A stretch of 64,000 nucleotides of DNA from Rhinopomastus cyanomelas (taxonomy: Eukaryota; Chordata; Aves; Bucerotiformes; Rhinopomastidae), in contig VXBP01009432.1 in NCBI GenBank assembly GCA_013400115.1, forward strand, positions 716,994 through 780,993, written 5' to 3'. The position numbers and the translations under genes were made by a program. Under the pieces are notes generated by a model. The model was given only the letters and a program-made list of their open reading frames with translations. It was not told where the DNA came from and did not search any database. Below, piece after piece: positions 51,547 through 62,830 of this stretch; the stretch's first letter is position 1, and each line of letters opens with the position of its first letter.

Positions 51547-52355
51547 AAATACTACAGGAATGTGGTGAAATAAATTGTTTCTAGTAGTAATGAAATAGCT
51601 TTTCAAATTAATGACCAATTTGTCTCCCTGCAAATTTTAAGCACAGACTCTCAGGAATTGACCTTGGTTTTTACTGGAACGCCCTGAGTCAAATGTCAGT
51701 CTAGTCAGTGGCATTGTATTTACTTTCAGTGGGGTTGCAATGAGGCACTCAAACTGCAATAATGAGAGAAGAAAAAATTGTATGATTTTTTAAAAAAACA
51801 GAAAGTTTTCACATGGCAAATGCCAAAACCAGACTGGCTCTTTTTGCAGACAGACAGCTTCTCCCTGGTTAAGGAAAGGCTGACAAAATTCCAGGGGTAC
51901 TTTTAATGCATGGTCTGCTTGCCTACAAATCATCACCACCCAAAATCCAAACACAGGCATAAACTTTCTGCTTGAGACCCTTCTATGTGCATCGGTTTGC
52001 CCGGGGCTAGACAACACTTACATGAGCTAAAATAGATCCTTAGTCTGCTCTGAGAAATTGAAAGTTCAAGTCTGGGATCTTCTCTCTGCTGAGATACTTT
52101 TCCTCAGGGAGGAGCTCAGACTTGAGTTCTTGGTCATGGTATTGACTTGCTGTCTGTCTCTGAAGATGCTTTAAGAAGTAGAAGTTGGTTTAAATGTAAG
52201 GAAAATTTGTTTAAGATCTGCTTAAGGTTTCCTCAGTGATGGGGAAAAAACTCACTGCAATTCATCTGAATGCAATCTTCAAATGAAATGGTTTCCAGAA
52301 AGCCCTGCTTTAACAATCCATTAACTGAAATCTGTTGCTTCAGGTTTCAAGTGAC
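51547..52355. other. Intronic sequence with no gene seen
   Basis: Unique-looking DNA. Confidence 0.6.
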
Positions 52356-52374
52356 ATAGAATCATAGAATCATA
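52356..52374 (-). mobile_element. CR1 tail only, cut by a single N
   Basis: CATAGAATCATAGAATCATA is the antisense CR1 octamer tail. The next base (52375) is N and the CR1 body that should follow is absent, so an unresolved element is likely missing from the assembly. Confidence 0.7.
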
Positions 52375-52375
52375 N

Positions 52376-54915
52376 TCTCCATACAAATAGTTTACTGTCA
52401 CAGTTTCCCCTTTTGCCTGCTCATTCCTCCCTCCCTGCCTCAGAGTGTTGTCTTTTCTTGGGACCGTGCTGCGACCTGGACTGCAAAGCTGATGATACAG
52501 TTTTTAAAGCACCCTGATGATGGGTGAAAAAGATTTATTTTAAAGCCATATTTGTTCAGTATAGAGCCTCACCAGTTATGAAATGCAAGGCAGAGTTGGA
52601 GAGTGGAAGGAGATATTGATGTCAGTGGCACATATCATTCCTGACAGAGCTGGACAAGGGTACAGTCTAAGACTGTCTAAGACTTTTAAAGGTTCCTGAC
52701 TGACACAGGTAAAATACCCTACAGGAAGTGAAGATATCTGTTGCTTTATGAGAAATAGCCTTCATTTTTGTACTCATTTTTACTCTTAATTTAATTGAAG
52801 AACTGACCTCCTTAAAATTACAAGAGCTCCACTGCCAATAGTGTTTTCCACGTCCCATTCTTAGGGAAAATATTACTCTTACTGGTTACTTGTACACCTA
52901 GAAGCATGTTAAACTCTGATGGAAATGTCAAAGGAGTCACTTATGAGAACCTCTCAACATATTTTGATATTTTAAACCTGGAAGCCTCACATAAGGATTT
53001 AACAGCACTACTTCAGATCATTCTCCCAAAAGGTTAATCCACTGGACGCACAGATAATTAATAAGTCTAGAAGGAAATATTCAAGCAATAAACTTTTTGT
53101 TAGGAAGCTACCAACTTATACTGGGCTTTCCTTACTCTAGACCAAAAAGAAACCTGTTAATTTCCTCTGTCATGACGTTAACACTGCAAAGTTATCATCT
53201 GCTCCAAATGGGGCATCCATGAGAAGTGGTAAAAGTCTATGTTCTCACTCTGGACAAAATAGAACCTTGGTATAAGCTTCATAATTCCTACATTCAGTAT
53301 ATAAGCATCCCCTATGAATAAGCAGAGGTGTAATAGTTGTTCATAGCAAAAATTAGACAGGTCATCAAAAGCAGTCAGGATATAAAATCTTATGCTAATG
53401 TGATGCATCAGTGGCATCTTTTTCTGGCCATGCTGTTGTCCATGCGTATTTGTGAAGTGAAAATTGCACACCAAACCATGCCAAGGACATCAGCTGGCAC
53501 AGAATACCTTCACTACATGATGTGGTGTACAATGATTTATTCACTCTTATATTAAACTGTTAATATATTCATGCATCCCCATACAGAAGAGACCGAACTT
53601 ATTTACCAGCTTTCATTATTATGATGGAAACATGACTGCGACCATCTGCATACAAGTTGTGACTGCTGGTTGCTTTTTCTAATACTGCAGAACTTTCTAC
53701 ATATATGTTGGAGGAAAAAACATACTATGTAGTAGCAGTGGACAGGTGTCTCTGCAAAAAAAGCTTTGGATAATCTGCCAGAGCATACTCAGTGTGTGGG
53801 AAGGACAATCAGCCTTCTACTGGTTGTAATAAAGCCAACAGCATCTGCTGCTCTTCACCAACATTGTCACCACTGTTCAATCTCTTAATAACAGTTTTCA
53901 TTCCCAGATCACATTTCAAGGCTTCCATTCTGCATTTGTCTATTTGTTCAGAGGCAAGCCAGTGTGATCACAAAATTCATCACATAACCTAACTCTATAA
54001 AATTTATTAAAATGTGGTGTTATTAGGCAGGGGCTGATGAAACCTGCTCTTAAGGAAGTTTGACATTCTAGCCACTTGTAGCAAGATGAAACCACTCAGC
54101 TCTGTCAATACAAGGAGTAATGGAATCAGCTAAGATTTTCCCTAGCATTTCCCTTTAATCATATATTCTTCTGAACACTGGATAAAAACTTGAATTTTTA
54201 ATTAGTAAAAAAAAGGAACCAATTCAGAACATAGTTCTGATTCTCTGGATATCTGATGGACCATAAATATGTGATGGAGATTCAGGGAGACTTCCTTTGT
54301 AACTCTCATAACTAATAGCCAGATGCAGAGCAAGAAGTGAGTGCAATGCCCATGGTGTACTATGAAAAGGAAAGAAACAGTTGTGGTCTTGAAAAGCTGG
54401 GACAACTTGCATTCAAATATTAGCCACCATTACCTGTTTTCTAGTGTTCATGCCTCTGTGGCTCAGACATTAAGCAGGAACACATTCTGACTCAGATACG
54501 GTTTCAAATGATGATTTAGCTCTCTTCTGCACTGGGAAGACCAGATGCTTTCTTATTACCCATTTATACTAATATAGTCCAAATGATTATTCTACATCAA
54601 TGCACTGATTGGTAGATAAATAAAAATAAATGTCAACTAAATTGAATAAAGATCACTTAGGAGACTACAGAGTATACAATTCTAGCAACAAGTGTCCCTA
54701 GAGCACACAAAACCATGTATTTCAAACTTTGTTTTCAGTCATTATCAACATGATCCTACTTCATCCCCACAGAGAATGTGAAGTTATTATTATGTAAAGT
54801 CTAGACTGCTGACAACTGACTAGGAAAAAACACAACAGCACCAACAGCATCGACAGCATCAAATTATATATCAAAGTAGTGCAAAGGGATCCTTAGATAG
54901 AAAAAATAACCTCTT
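52376..54915. other. Intronic sequence next to the GRM5 exon, no other gene seen
   Basis: No repeat or RNA gene recognised. The donor side of the GRM5 exon lies at its right edge. Confidence 0.6.
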
Positions 54916-54917
54916 AC

Positions 54918-55799
54918 CTTCCGTATGTACAGCAGAAACATAGGTCCAATTATAGCGCTTGACAATGTCCACCATAGCCCGTGCCTGCTGTGCATCAGAT
55001 GGTACAACTCTCATAAAATACTTGAACAGAGTTTTGTCACTTAAGTCCATGCTTGTAGCAGAATAAGCAATCTGAGGTATATTGAAAAGCTGCAACAAAT
55101 TCTGTACCTGGATAGCAACTGAGCTAGAGCCAGGTCCAATGACACCAACAATGGGTTTCTTGGAGCGGAAAGATGATGATGATCCATCCACACATCGCAC
55201 CATCCCTTCCTCTTCTTCTGATGAAATAAGAGAGTCCCTTATAAACTCAATACTTTGCTCCAGAGCCACAGCAGAATGCCAGCAGGAGTCCCTTATTTCA
55301 CATCCTAGGGTTATATTTGGCAACAGTGTGGGGTCCAAATTAATTCTGTCAAGAGTATGTAGCATTGCTTCCACTCTCTGAATCCCATACTGCTCTCTTA
55401 CAGCTCCACATTTCCTCTCATGAACCTTGTCAACCGTCGGTTGATGATGGACAGAGAATAGAGCTCCAATGATAATATCACCAGGCATGTGTGCAACCAC
55501 CCTTCTTTCATTGGCCTGTGCTGCAACCAAAACCCCAAAGTTCCCACAGACATCTTCCTTCAATAACAGGATTGCAAGGAACAGCAAAAGGACCATTTTA
55601 GGAAATGGTTTAGGCTGGTAGAGACAACATGATGGAACAAAACTGGAGAGCTGGTGAAAAGCAGTTACCAAATCTTTTGGATAAAAGATGCACGATGTCG
55701 AAGGTCAGCCAGGAGTTTGCATATATTCTCTAAGGAGCCACCATCATTTCCAAGTGGACAGCTATGCAGAGCTGCATATGTGATCATAATCCTCATAAC
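54918..55799 (-). CDS. GRM5: GRM5 first coding exon (5' UTR plus codons 1-226; partial gene)
   Basis: This exon encodes the N-terminus of metabotropic glutamate receptor 5, a class C GPCR that signals through Gq at postsynaptic membranes. Coding starts at ATG 55596, which has A at -3 and G at +4 and is the first in-frame ATG after an in-frame TGA at 55707-55705. Coding runs 226 codons plus one base to 54918 and is followed by a consensus donor (GTAAGAG). Residues 1-~20 form a hydrophobic signal peptide (MVLLLFLAILLL). From about residue 30 the glutamate-binding Venus-flytrap lobe begins. Visible ligand-site residues by homology are Y70, R74, S158, S179 and T181. C63 and C105 are the conserved disulfide pair, and N94 (NIT) and N216 (NWT) are the known glycosylation sites. 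Identity to mammalian mGlu5 is near complete from residue 30 on. The segment before it is six residues longer than in human. The open frame past 54918 is intron read-through. The exon's 5' edge (55799) is inferred from the acceptor. Confidence 0.95.
55665..55796 (-). promoter_or_regulatory. 43-codon upstream ORF in the GRM5 leader
   Basis: The ATG at 55796 opens a 43-codon frame that ends at TAA 55667-55665, 68 bases before the GRM5 ATG and in a different frame. Six more upstream ATGs lie in the 203-base leader (55787, 55777, 55747, 55744, 55722, 55630). The one at 55787 is in the same frame as the long uORF. Two of the others open very short uORFs: five codons plus stop (55722-55705) and six codons plus stop (55630-55610). 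Such an array would be expected to lower initiation at the main ATG. That is inference from the general behaviour of uORFs; translation of these is not shown by sequence alone. Confidence 0.5.
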
Positions 55800-55830
55800 C
55801 TTCAAAAACAAATAAATGAGAGAAAGAGCT
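55800..55830 (-). other. GRM5: Splice acceptor and polypyrimidine tract of the GRM5 first coding exon
   Basis: On the minus strand a long pyrimidine run (CTCTTTCTCTCATTTATTTG, then five T) leads into AG at 55801-55800. This makes 55799 the probable first base of the exon carrying the GRM5 start codon. It fits the known mammalian gene plan, in which 5' non-coding exons precede the ATG exon. It was not confirmed with a transcript. An unspliced longer leader is the alternative. Confidence 0.65.
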
Positions 55831-56306
55831 TTAAAATTAGCAACACAGTCAGCTTTGTGATCTGTTCTTAAGTTGCACCTATTCCTACTGCTGCCAATGA
55901 TTGTAAATCACAGTTTCCTGTGTACAGTCTTATGCCATTTTCAAGCTGGAAGATTTCATTGTGCTTCAGTGCTTCAGAGTCTTAGGCTGGTACTTCTGCA
56001 GGTGTTAATTAGTGTCTTTCCCTTTGACTCTCTTGTTTAATAATTATTTTGGGAAATGTTTCCAAAAGCACAAAAGACAGACAAGTATTTAATTCCATGG
56101 AAAAATACTTTGCCATTTCTTCCATGTGTCTGAAAACATCACCGTTTGCCTTCAGGCTTTTGATATCCCAAATGCATGTGTCACACCAGCATACCTTGGG
56201 CTTTACTGTGCTAGCTGTTACAAAACTAGAAAACTGCTGCTGACACACAGCTGATCTTGAAATGTTATGAGGAACACAGATTCTGATTATTCAAATCAGT
56301 GAATAT

Positions 56307-56948
56307 ACCCCAGGATAACATTGGCCTTCTTAGCCACAAGGGCCAAGGAAGCCAATGGCATCTTGGGGTGGACCAGAACGGGGCTGGCTAAGAGATCAAG
56401 AGAGATTGTCCTGCCCATCTCCTCTGCCCTAGTGAGACTACCTCTGGAATATTGTGTCTGGGCCTCTCAGTTCCAGAATGACACAGAACTGCTTGAGAGA
56501 TTCCAGTGAAGAGCCACAAAGATGACGAAGTGAGGGGAACATCTCCCTGATGAAGAAAGGATGAGGGAGCTGGGTTTCTTTAGCTTGGAAAAAAGGACAG
56601 TGAGGGGTGACTTCAGTAATGTTTACAAATACATGAAGGGTGGGTGTCAGAAGGATGGAGCCAGGCTCTTCTCAGTGTCATCTAATGATAGGACCAAGGG
56701 GTAACAAGTGTAAGCTGGAACATAGGAGGTTCCACATCAATATGAGAAGGAACATCTTGATGGTGATGGTGACAGAGCACTGGAAGGGGCTGCCCAGGTA
56801 GGTTGTGGAGTCTCATTCTCCAGAGATGTTTAAAACCCACTTAGACATTTTCCTGTGCAACTTGATCTAGGTGATCCTGCTGTGGCTGTGGATTGGACTA
56901 AATGATCTTTCAAGGTCCCTCCCAATTCCAAATGATCTGTGATTCTGT
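56307..56948 (+). mobile_element. CR1 LINE with inverted 5' end
   Basis: From 56341 a plus-sense CR1 runs through the pol C-terminus (LVRLPLEYCVWASQFQNDTE) and 3' UTR to a GTGATTCTGTAAA tail. Immediately left (56307-56340) the same CR1 segment appears in minus orientation, so the 5' end is a short inverted duplication, as twin-primed LINE insertion produces. It lies about 0.5 kb upstream of the GRM5 exon acceptor. Confidence 0.92.
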
Positions 56949-59039
56949 AAAATCTCTTTTCTTTTTATAAGACACAACAGGAACCAAATGAACTTATATG
57001 TTAGGATCAAGAAAATGATATTTTGTGTTAATATTTATATTAGTTGTTAGCACTAAATGTTTCAGCAGAGAACCAATAATTCTAACACAGCAGAGCAGTG
57101 AAATAATTTTCTTCTTTTGATATCTTAAAACAAAACACTGCCAACAAGCAATATGACAAATCCTGTAATTTGACAAATCCTATAGACAACTATAGAATTT
57201 TCCAGTAGAAAACAGTAAACACAAAGTCTACACAGGTGCACTAGTGGCTACAATACTGAATCTGGTATGTTTCTTGATAGTCTGCAATGCAATCTGCTTT
57301 GGTGCTGATAAGTGATAGATGGAAAGAGAGAGGGAGAGGGAGACGAGAGGAGTCAGTAAAGAATTTGTATCTTGTACCCATATCATACACGGTTAATGGA
57401 ACTTGAAAACTCACTTGAAAAGGTTTGATACCTAAAAGTGGATTTGGAGCAGGGTGCTTCTAGATTTAAACACAGTGCTTGAACCGTACTCTACCTAGGT
57501 CTTGATCCTTGAACACATTTATTGCTCTACACCTGCCAGGGAGCCCTTTGATAGTACAGAAAGTTAAGCACAATGTTAAATCTAGGAAGATACCAAGCTA
57601 CTTAATAAACCACATGCCCAGTTTCATTCTAGTCAAAATAACTGCAAAATTCAGGAGAGGAGCCTGATGCAATAAATAATAAAATAATGAAGTAACAAAG
57701 AAGAAGTCTCCATGCATTTCAGACATACCAAAAATTTCTAATCCATTAGGAATGACCCTAGCAATGTTCGGCTGTAAGGTGAAAGAAATCCTTGTCATAC
57801 ATAAGAAATCTACCTGTTTCTTTCAGGTATGTTAATCGTAAAATCACCCTTCACAGCTACATCATTCAGTACAGCACCACAGTGAAAATAGACTTGATTC
57901 TGCAGATGAGACAGGTAAACTCTTGCACTTCATGTTAGCATTGTTTTATCATTATTTTACTTAGACATTTATTAATTACAAAGTATTTACAAGGAGGAAA
58001 TCATGCCATAGTTTCCATGAATATTCAAAAATGAAATCCAAATACTCAGATAAAACATTCAATAGAAATGGTTTTGTAACATTAACTTCAATGTTAATAG
58101 CTTCATACAAGATTAGTTTTTGGTAATAGAAAGAATTAACAATCCAATAAGGTTCAGAGAACTGTAGAACACTTCCAGAAGTTTTGGTCTTTTTACTCTG
58201 TGATGAGTTGACTTATGAACATTGCAGCCCTTTGCCACTAAGGAATAACAGCAGTTCAAGTCAGGTTAATTAGTCTCTAATTACAGAATATCTGTTTTGC
58301 TTATGTCTTTCAGTTGTTTGTTCCACGACTCTGAAGACAGTCTTGTGTAATTTGTAAATAGTCTGAAGGATGAATGATGGGGTATATCTTCGTACAGTCT
58401 CACAGCAATTAAATTCCTATGCCTACAAGTAATTTAAATTATTATGATTTTTTACAACATTGAATTGTTTTCTAACTTATTAATATTTGAAATGAAAGAA
58501 TATTTTATTATTCATAACCAGGAATTCTTATTTTTCTGATCTTCTCAAATTAAGGCTACATGTACAAAGCACAAGTATATTTGGACAAATGCTAGCTCTG
58601 CCTCAGACTGTGACAGGATATACAATTAGATGTCTTTTTATAACCTGCACAGCTGCTTAGGTACTAATACAGAGAGTTCAGAGGACTGGGGTGAGCTTGT
58701 GACACACAAAAATTATAATCCAATCTTCATCCACCATTTTAATGCTACAGCACACATGAGACAGTTTCCGGTCAAGTTTAGTTACGCTGTTCTTGCTCTG
58801 ATGTCTATGGATAAAAAACATTCACACAGCAAGGGCATTTTTGTCTTCACTGAAGGAATAGCTGTTTGCTCTTCTCTGTGACTGCATCTATCAGTATGAA
58901 ATTGCAGGGTAAAAGATTAATGTTGCATGTGAAACAACCTGGAATTTGTATTGACATGGCTAAATGAGCCTGCTAAATTTCAGAGGATTTGTATTTCTAT
59001 AGTAGATATGTCTTACTCTTTCTCTCATAAAGACAAAAA
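56949..59039. other. 5' flank or 5' intron of GRM5, no gene seen
   Basis: AT-rich unique DNA with a purine-rich run at 57319-57352 and a short direct repeat (GACAAATCCT) near 57153-57182. Confidence 0.55.
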
Positions 59040-59310
59040 TCACATAATGGTTGAGGCAGGAAGGCACCTTGGAAGGTTCTCTGGTCCATACTCCCTGCTT
59101 AAAGCAAGTTAACTAAAGCAGGTTTCTCAGCTTCCTTTACTGTCAGGTTTTAAATAGCACTGAGGATGGAGACTTGACAGCCTTTCTGGGAAACATGTTC
59201 CAATGTTTGGTCACAATCACAGTAAAAAGGATCCTTCTTATGTTTAATCAGAATTTTGTGCGTATCAATTTGTGCTTATTGCCTGTCATTCTTCAGCTGG
59301 ATACTGCTGG
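59040..59310 (-). mobile_element. Old CR1 LINE 3' part
   Basis: Diverged antisense CR1: ATGGTTGAGGCAGGAAGGCA, GGAAACATGTTCCAATGTTT and CACAGTAAAAAGGATCCTTC keep the order of the CR1 3' UTR and pol C-terminus. Confidence 0.85.
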
Positions 59311-62300
59311 CTATGCCATGGTAAGATACCATGGGAGCAATCAGGTAACTCATCTCATTTTAGGCCAAAATGTCTCATCAGAGAGCTGATAGACTAAGCA
59401 CACTAATTACATTTCCTAGATAACATCTTTCTGAAGAGAAGATGGCCAAGGGAACTGTTCAAATATATGATTTTACTGCTTTTCTGTCCCAAAAGAATCA
59501 CATACAAGCCGTTCCACATTTTGATTACCACTCTTTCCTACTACAGGAAGCTTATTATTACAAGCAAGATAAGTACTAAAATAAAATTAAGAAAATTTTA
59601 TAACCTTAAATATAACTCCTGCTTAAATTGCTAGGAATAACTCTAAAGGGAGTTCAACATGCTCTGTTCTTCAGACTGAGAACAGATGTAGCAGCAGCAG
59701 CAGCAGCAAAGACAGTGAACTGAATGCACACATAAAGTAATGGAAATTGTTTTGTAATTAATAACTAACCTACACGTAGTTGTTTTCACTGATGGACAAG
59801 CAAAGCAGCATGCCCAGCACTTAGGGTCAAGTTTACTCTTCACACTGCTCAATTTCTTCAGCATCAAGGGAGTTTTTATTAATTTACTGCAACATAGGCA
59901 AAATGGAATCAGGCACTTAATTACTCCTTTATCAAGGTTCCTAACTTATTTCAGCTACGGATCTAACTATAATTAATCGTGAGGTCTCATGTTTTAACAA
60001 TAGATGACAAACACTTGAGTCTCGGTCTTGTGGTGCACTAGCCTCACATTCTGAGCAACTGCAGAAGTATCAAGTTCTTCACTAAAATCTTCCCTTAGAC
60101 AACAACTTAAGGGCTACTCAGCTGACTGAAGACACAGATCTGACAAAGCATTCAACAGATTCCTGTAGCTTCTGCTCTCCCTGGCAGTTAAAACTTTATG
60201 CCAGTCTCTGTCAGGAAGAATTCTCAGCTGTTCCTTTAGGGCAGAGTTCCAGCTACTTCATGTTGAGGCTTAACCAAGTAGAAAAAGAGCATCTGTAATA
60301 TTCCATGAAACATCATGACATTCTTAAAATTATTTATTTCAACCTCAAAAAAAAAGCCCATCTACAAATACAATCTGTATAGACCAAACGGAAATGAAAG
60401 AACCCTAATGTCTAATGACATTAATTAAATCTTGATCAAAAAGCAAACCATGATCAGCAAGGGACTGATTTTCCACTATATATGTGTTTGAATGTTTCCA
60501 TACGGGGTACATTTGACTTTTCAAAGGGCTTCTGATGCCGCAGATCTAACTGTGTTTAAACCTTAAACCCTTTCCTCCTTTGGTTTACATCATTAAAGCA
60601 GCGCCCACTAGTGACCCGACAGTGAAGAACCTGCCTTGTTGACAATCTGACTTGTCTTGGTTGTGCAGCTTCTAATGGGTAAAACACAAACTCAGCAAAG
60701 GCAATTTTTTTATTTAGCTTGGTTTCCATCAAATTAAAACAAAAGAGAAAGAAAGAACAACACTTTCATCCAGTTTTCTTGTTTCTTTGTCTTTGTAAGT
60801 TTACAGACTCTTCACTCACAGTCTCTACATCTTCAAGCAGTTTTAAATTGTTGTGATTAGTCAGAATTTGTGGTTCAGTCCAAGAAAGCAATCAGCAATT
60901 CACTCTGTGTTAAGCACACAAAAATGCCATTGGTCAAGCATCTGTAATGACTGCTCTAAAGTTTAATGTCTCTTTAGGGTATTTTTGGGATCAGATCAAT
61001 CACAAAAACATAGGCCTCAAAATTCATTGGTTTCTAGCAACAAATTCTACCTATGTGCTAGTTTGTACAGCTTACAGTCACATACCTGCTGATCAAATGT
61101 TTTCCAGTACGTTTACAGTAGATACTGCATTTCATTCAGTATGAGATATCCTACGTTGATACAGATATGGATCAAATCAGTATGTCCCAAGGAACTAATC
61201 TGGGTTTCATAATCAGAGATGACAAAACCCTAGCAAGCAGCAGCTGAATGCACGGTGAAGATCTTTAGATAGCACAAGATAGAAACGGTTTAGAAAAACA
61301 ATTACATAAAGAGAGAAATCTCTTCACTCATCTAAGCTTTTGCTCAGGCATTGCAAAAGTTAAGCGCCGGGTTCAAGCTATTATTACAATCTACCTTCCA
61401 GTGCAATGGAGAGGTTCATTCTGCAGGAGATCCCACACAACTACTCCTCAGTCAGGCAAAATCTGGTATATTCAATTGATATTTAGCTGAAAAATGTGAA
61501 ATACGATCACAGTGATTTATTTTGACATTACTGTTACTCTTTAAATTTCCCCATTCACCAAAAAAATACACTCAAAATAATTTACAAGATCAAACAAACA
61601 TTAGTCATTGCATTATCAGCTCTGTGAATTCCAGCAGGCATTGGAGCAAGTCCTTTGACAAAGGAAGCAGCCCTATATGACAGGAGACACTAAGAATCAG
61701 CTTTCTGTCATTCCACCTAGAAATAGGAGGCAACTAAGCAGAACAGAAGAATTTTAACCACTTGCCCAGACCAGCTGGTTGATGAAAAATATTTTATTTT
61801 GATATGTAGCTGTCTAACTTCCCAGCAAAACTCACAATGTCCTCTGCAATTCCCCTAAATATACTACGCATTTATTGCTGCTGTTACCAAAAATTGTTAT
61901 GGCATATGATGCTGCAATGTCATATGATGCAGGAACTAAAAGCTCTCTTGTGATCTCTGCTGTAATTTTAGACATATCATTAATGAATAAAACTGTAAAA
62001 TCTGAAGGAGGTGATCAAGAAAATGCAATAAAAAATTAAAAAAACCAAAACCACCCAAAACATTTTCTACCAAGTCACAGGAATGATGTTACTACAGCAT
62101 TGCCACTCTTCCAAAAAATCCATAAACATGTTGGCAAATAAAATGACAAAGATCCTGTATAGAGACCCTATAAATGTTTTCAATAATTTGAAATGAAGAT
62201 TAACCCTGACCTCTTTAGTCACGTAGCATAAAGCATTTGAGAAAGTGAAAAACATTAGCATGTGATATAAATGTTTATTAATGCAGTAATACTAGAAAAA

Positions 62301-62449
62301 AGTCATAAAGAGTGGCCAAAGCTGGTAGTTAACTCCTATATACATCTTTTGCTCTCAGGATTGCTTTTCAAGACAGTTATCTGCCAGTCTTCTTTCGAGA
62401 TGATCTTTCTAGTTTGTCCTCAAAAATAGAAGAAATGCCCGACCTTTCC
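59311..62449. other. 5' flank or 5' intron of GRM5, no gene seen
   Basis: Repeat-poor DNA. It contains a (GCA)6 trinucleotide run at 59691-59708. No exon could be assigned. Confidence 0.55.
59691..59708. repeat. (GCA)6 trinucleotide repeat
   Basis: Six perfect GCA units. They read as CTG-type (TGC) repeats on the GRM5 strand. The repeat would lie in transcribed 5' intron if a promoter at 62-64 kb is used. Confidence 0.9.
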
Positions 62450-62830
62450 CTCAACACCACCAAAAAGCCCTTCCTACGGGTAAGATCCAGTGAAAGTGAG
62501 ACTGGCGAACCCCTCGGATGCAGGACGGTGATGCTTGCCAGAACGCAGCAGCGGGGTGGAGAGCAGGCAGAGGGCAGCGGGTAGTTGGTAATTGGCAGTG
62601 GACAGCGGGCAGTGGCGGGGTGGGAAGAGAGGAGAGGGGAGCAGGCGGCGGGTAGCGAGTAGTTAGCAGTGGACAGCGGCAGCGGCGGGATGGGCAGAGG
62701 GGAGCGGGTAGCCAGCAGCGGGCAGAGAGGAGCCGTGGTCCGGGCGCTGTCCCTGGTGCTGATCCCCTCCGCCCCCGATCTCCTTCCAGGCAGGTTTAGG
62801 GAAGGGTTAAAAACAAAACCCCAGTCTAAA
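62450..62830 (-). promoter_or_regulatory. GC- and CpG-rich block, candidate GRM5 promoter or 5' region
   Basis: In an AT-rich window this stretch stands out for GC content and many CpG dinucleotides, mostly within 62515-62770. It lies about 7 kb upstream of the GRM5 coding exon on the gene's strand, where alternative 5' non-coding exons and promoters are known in the human gene. It contains a 71-bp tandem repeat (62547-62720), which could alone account for part of the GC bias. On the plus strand it also has an acceptor-like pyrimidine tract ending in CCTTCCAG at about 62789. No TATA box is evident. Confidence 0.4.
62547..62720. repeat. GC-rich minisatellite, 71-bp period, two to three diverged copies
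   Basis: GCGGGTAG occurs at 62577, 62648 and 62704, and CAGTGGACAGCGG at 62596 and 62667. The first two units are offset by exactly 71 bases; the third is shorter (56 bases). Confidence 0.75.

Larger units (their letters stand above)
1..54917 (-). other. GRM5: GRM5 intron following the first coding exon (3' end outside the window)
   Basis: The donor GT lies at 54917-54916. No open frame in 1-54916 resembles the next part of mGlu5 (the ligand-domain segment that begins N-Y-G-E after the split glycine codon). The whole left part of the window is therefore read as one intron. Large introns are known for mammalian GRM5. The repeats listed below are embedded in it. Confidence 0.85.

Noticed and set aside
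54871..54917. Coding sequence continuing past the GRM5 exon
   Set aside because: The sequence departs from mGlu5 exactly at a consensus donor; it is intron read-through.
55597..55671. 25-residue N-terminal extension of GRM5 starting at 55671
   Set aside because: The codon there is TTG, not ATG. The frame has a TGA at 55707-55705 and no in-frame ATG before 55596.
62760..62800. Plus-strand splice acceptor (pyrimidine tract then CCTTCCAG)
   Set aside because: No plus-strand exon or gene is supported; GC-rich repeat context makes such matches likely by chance.
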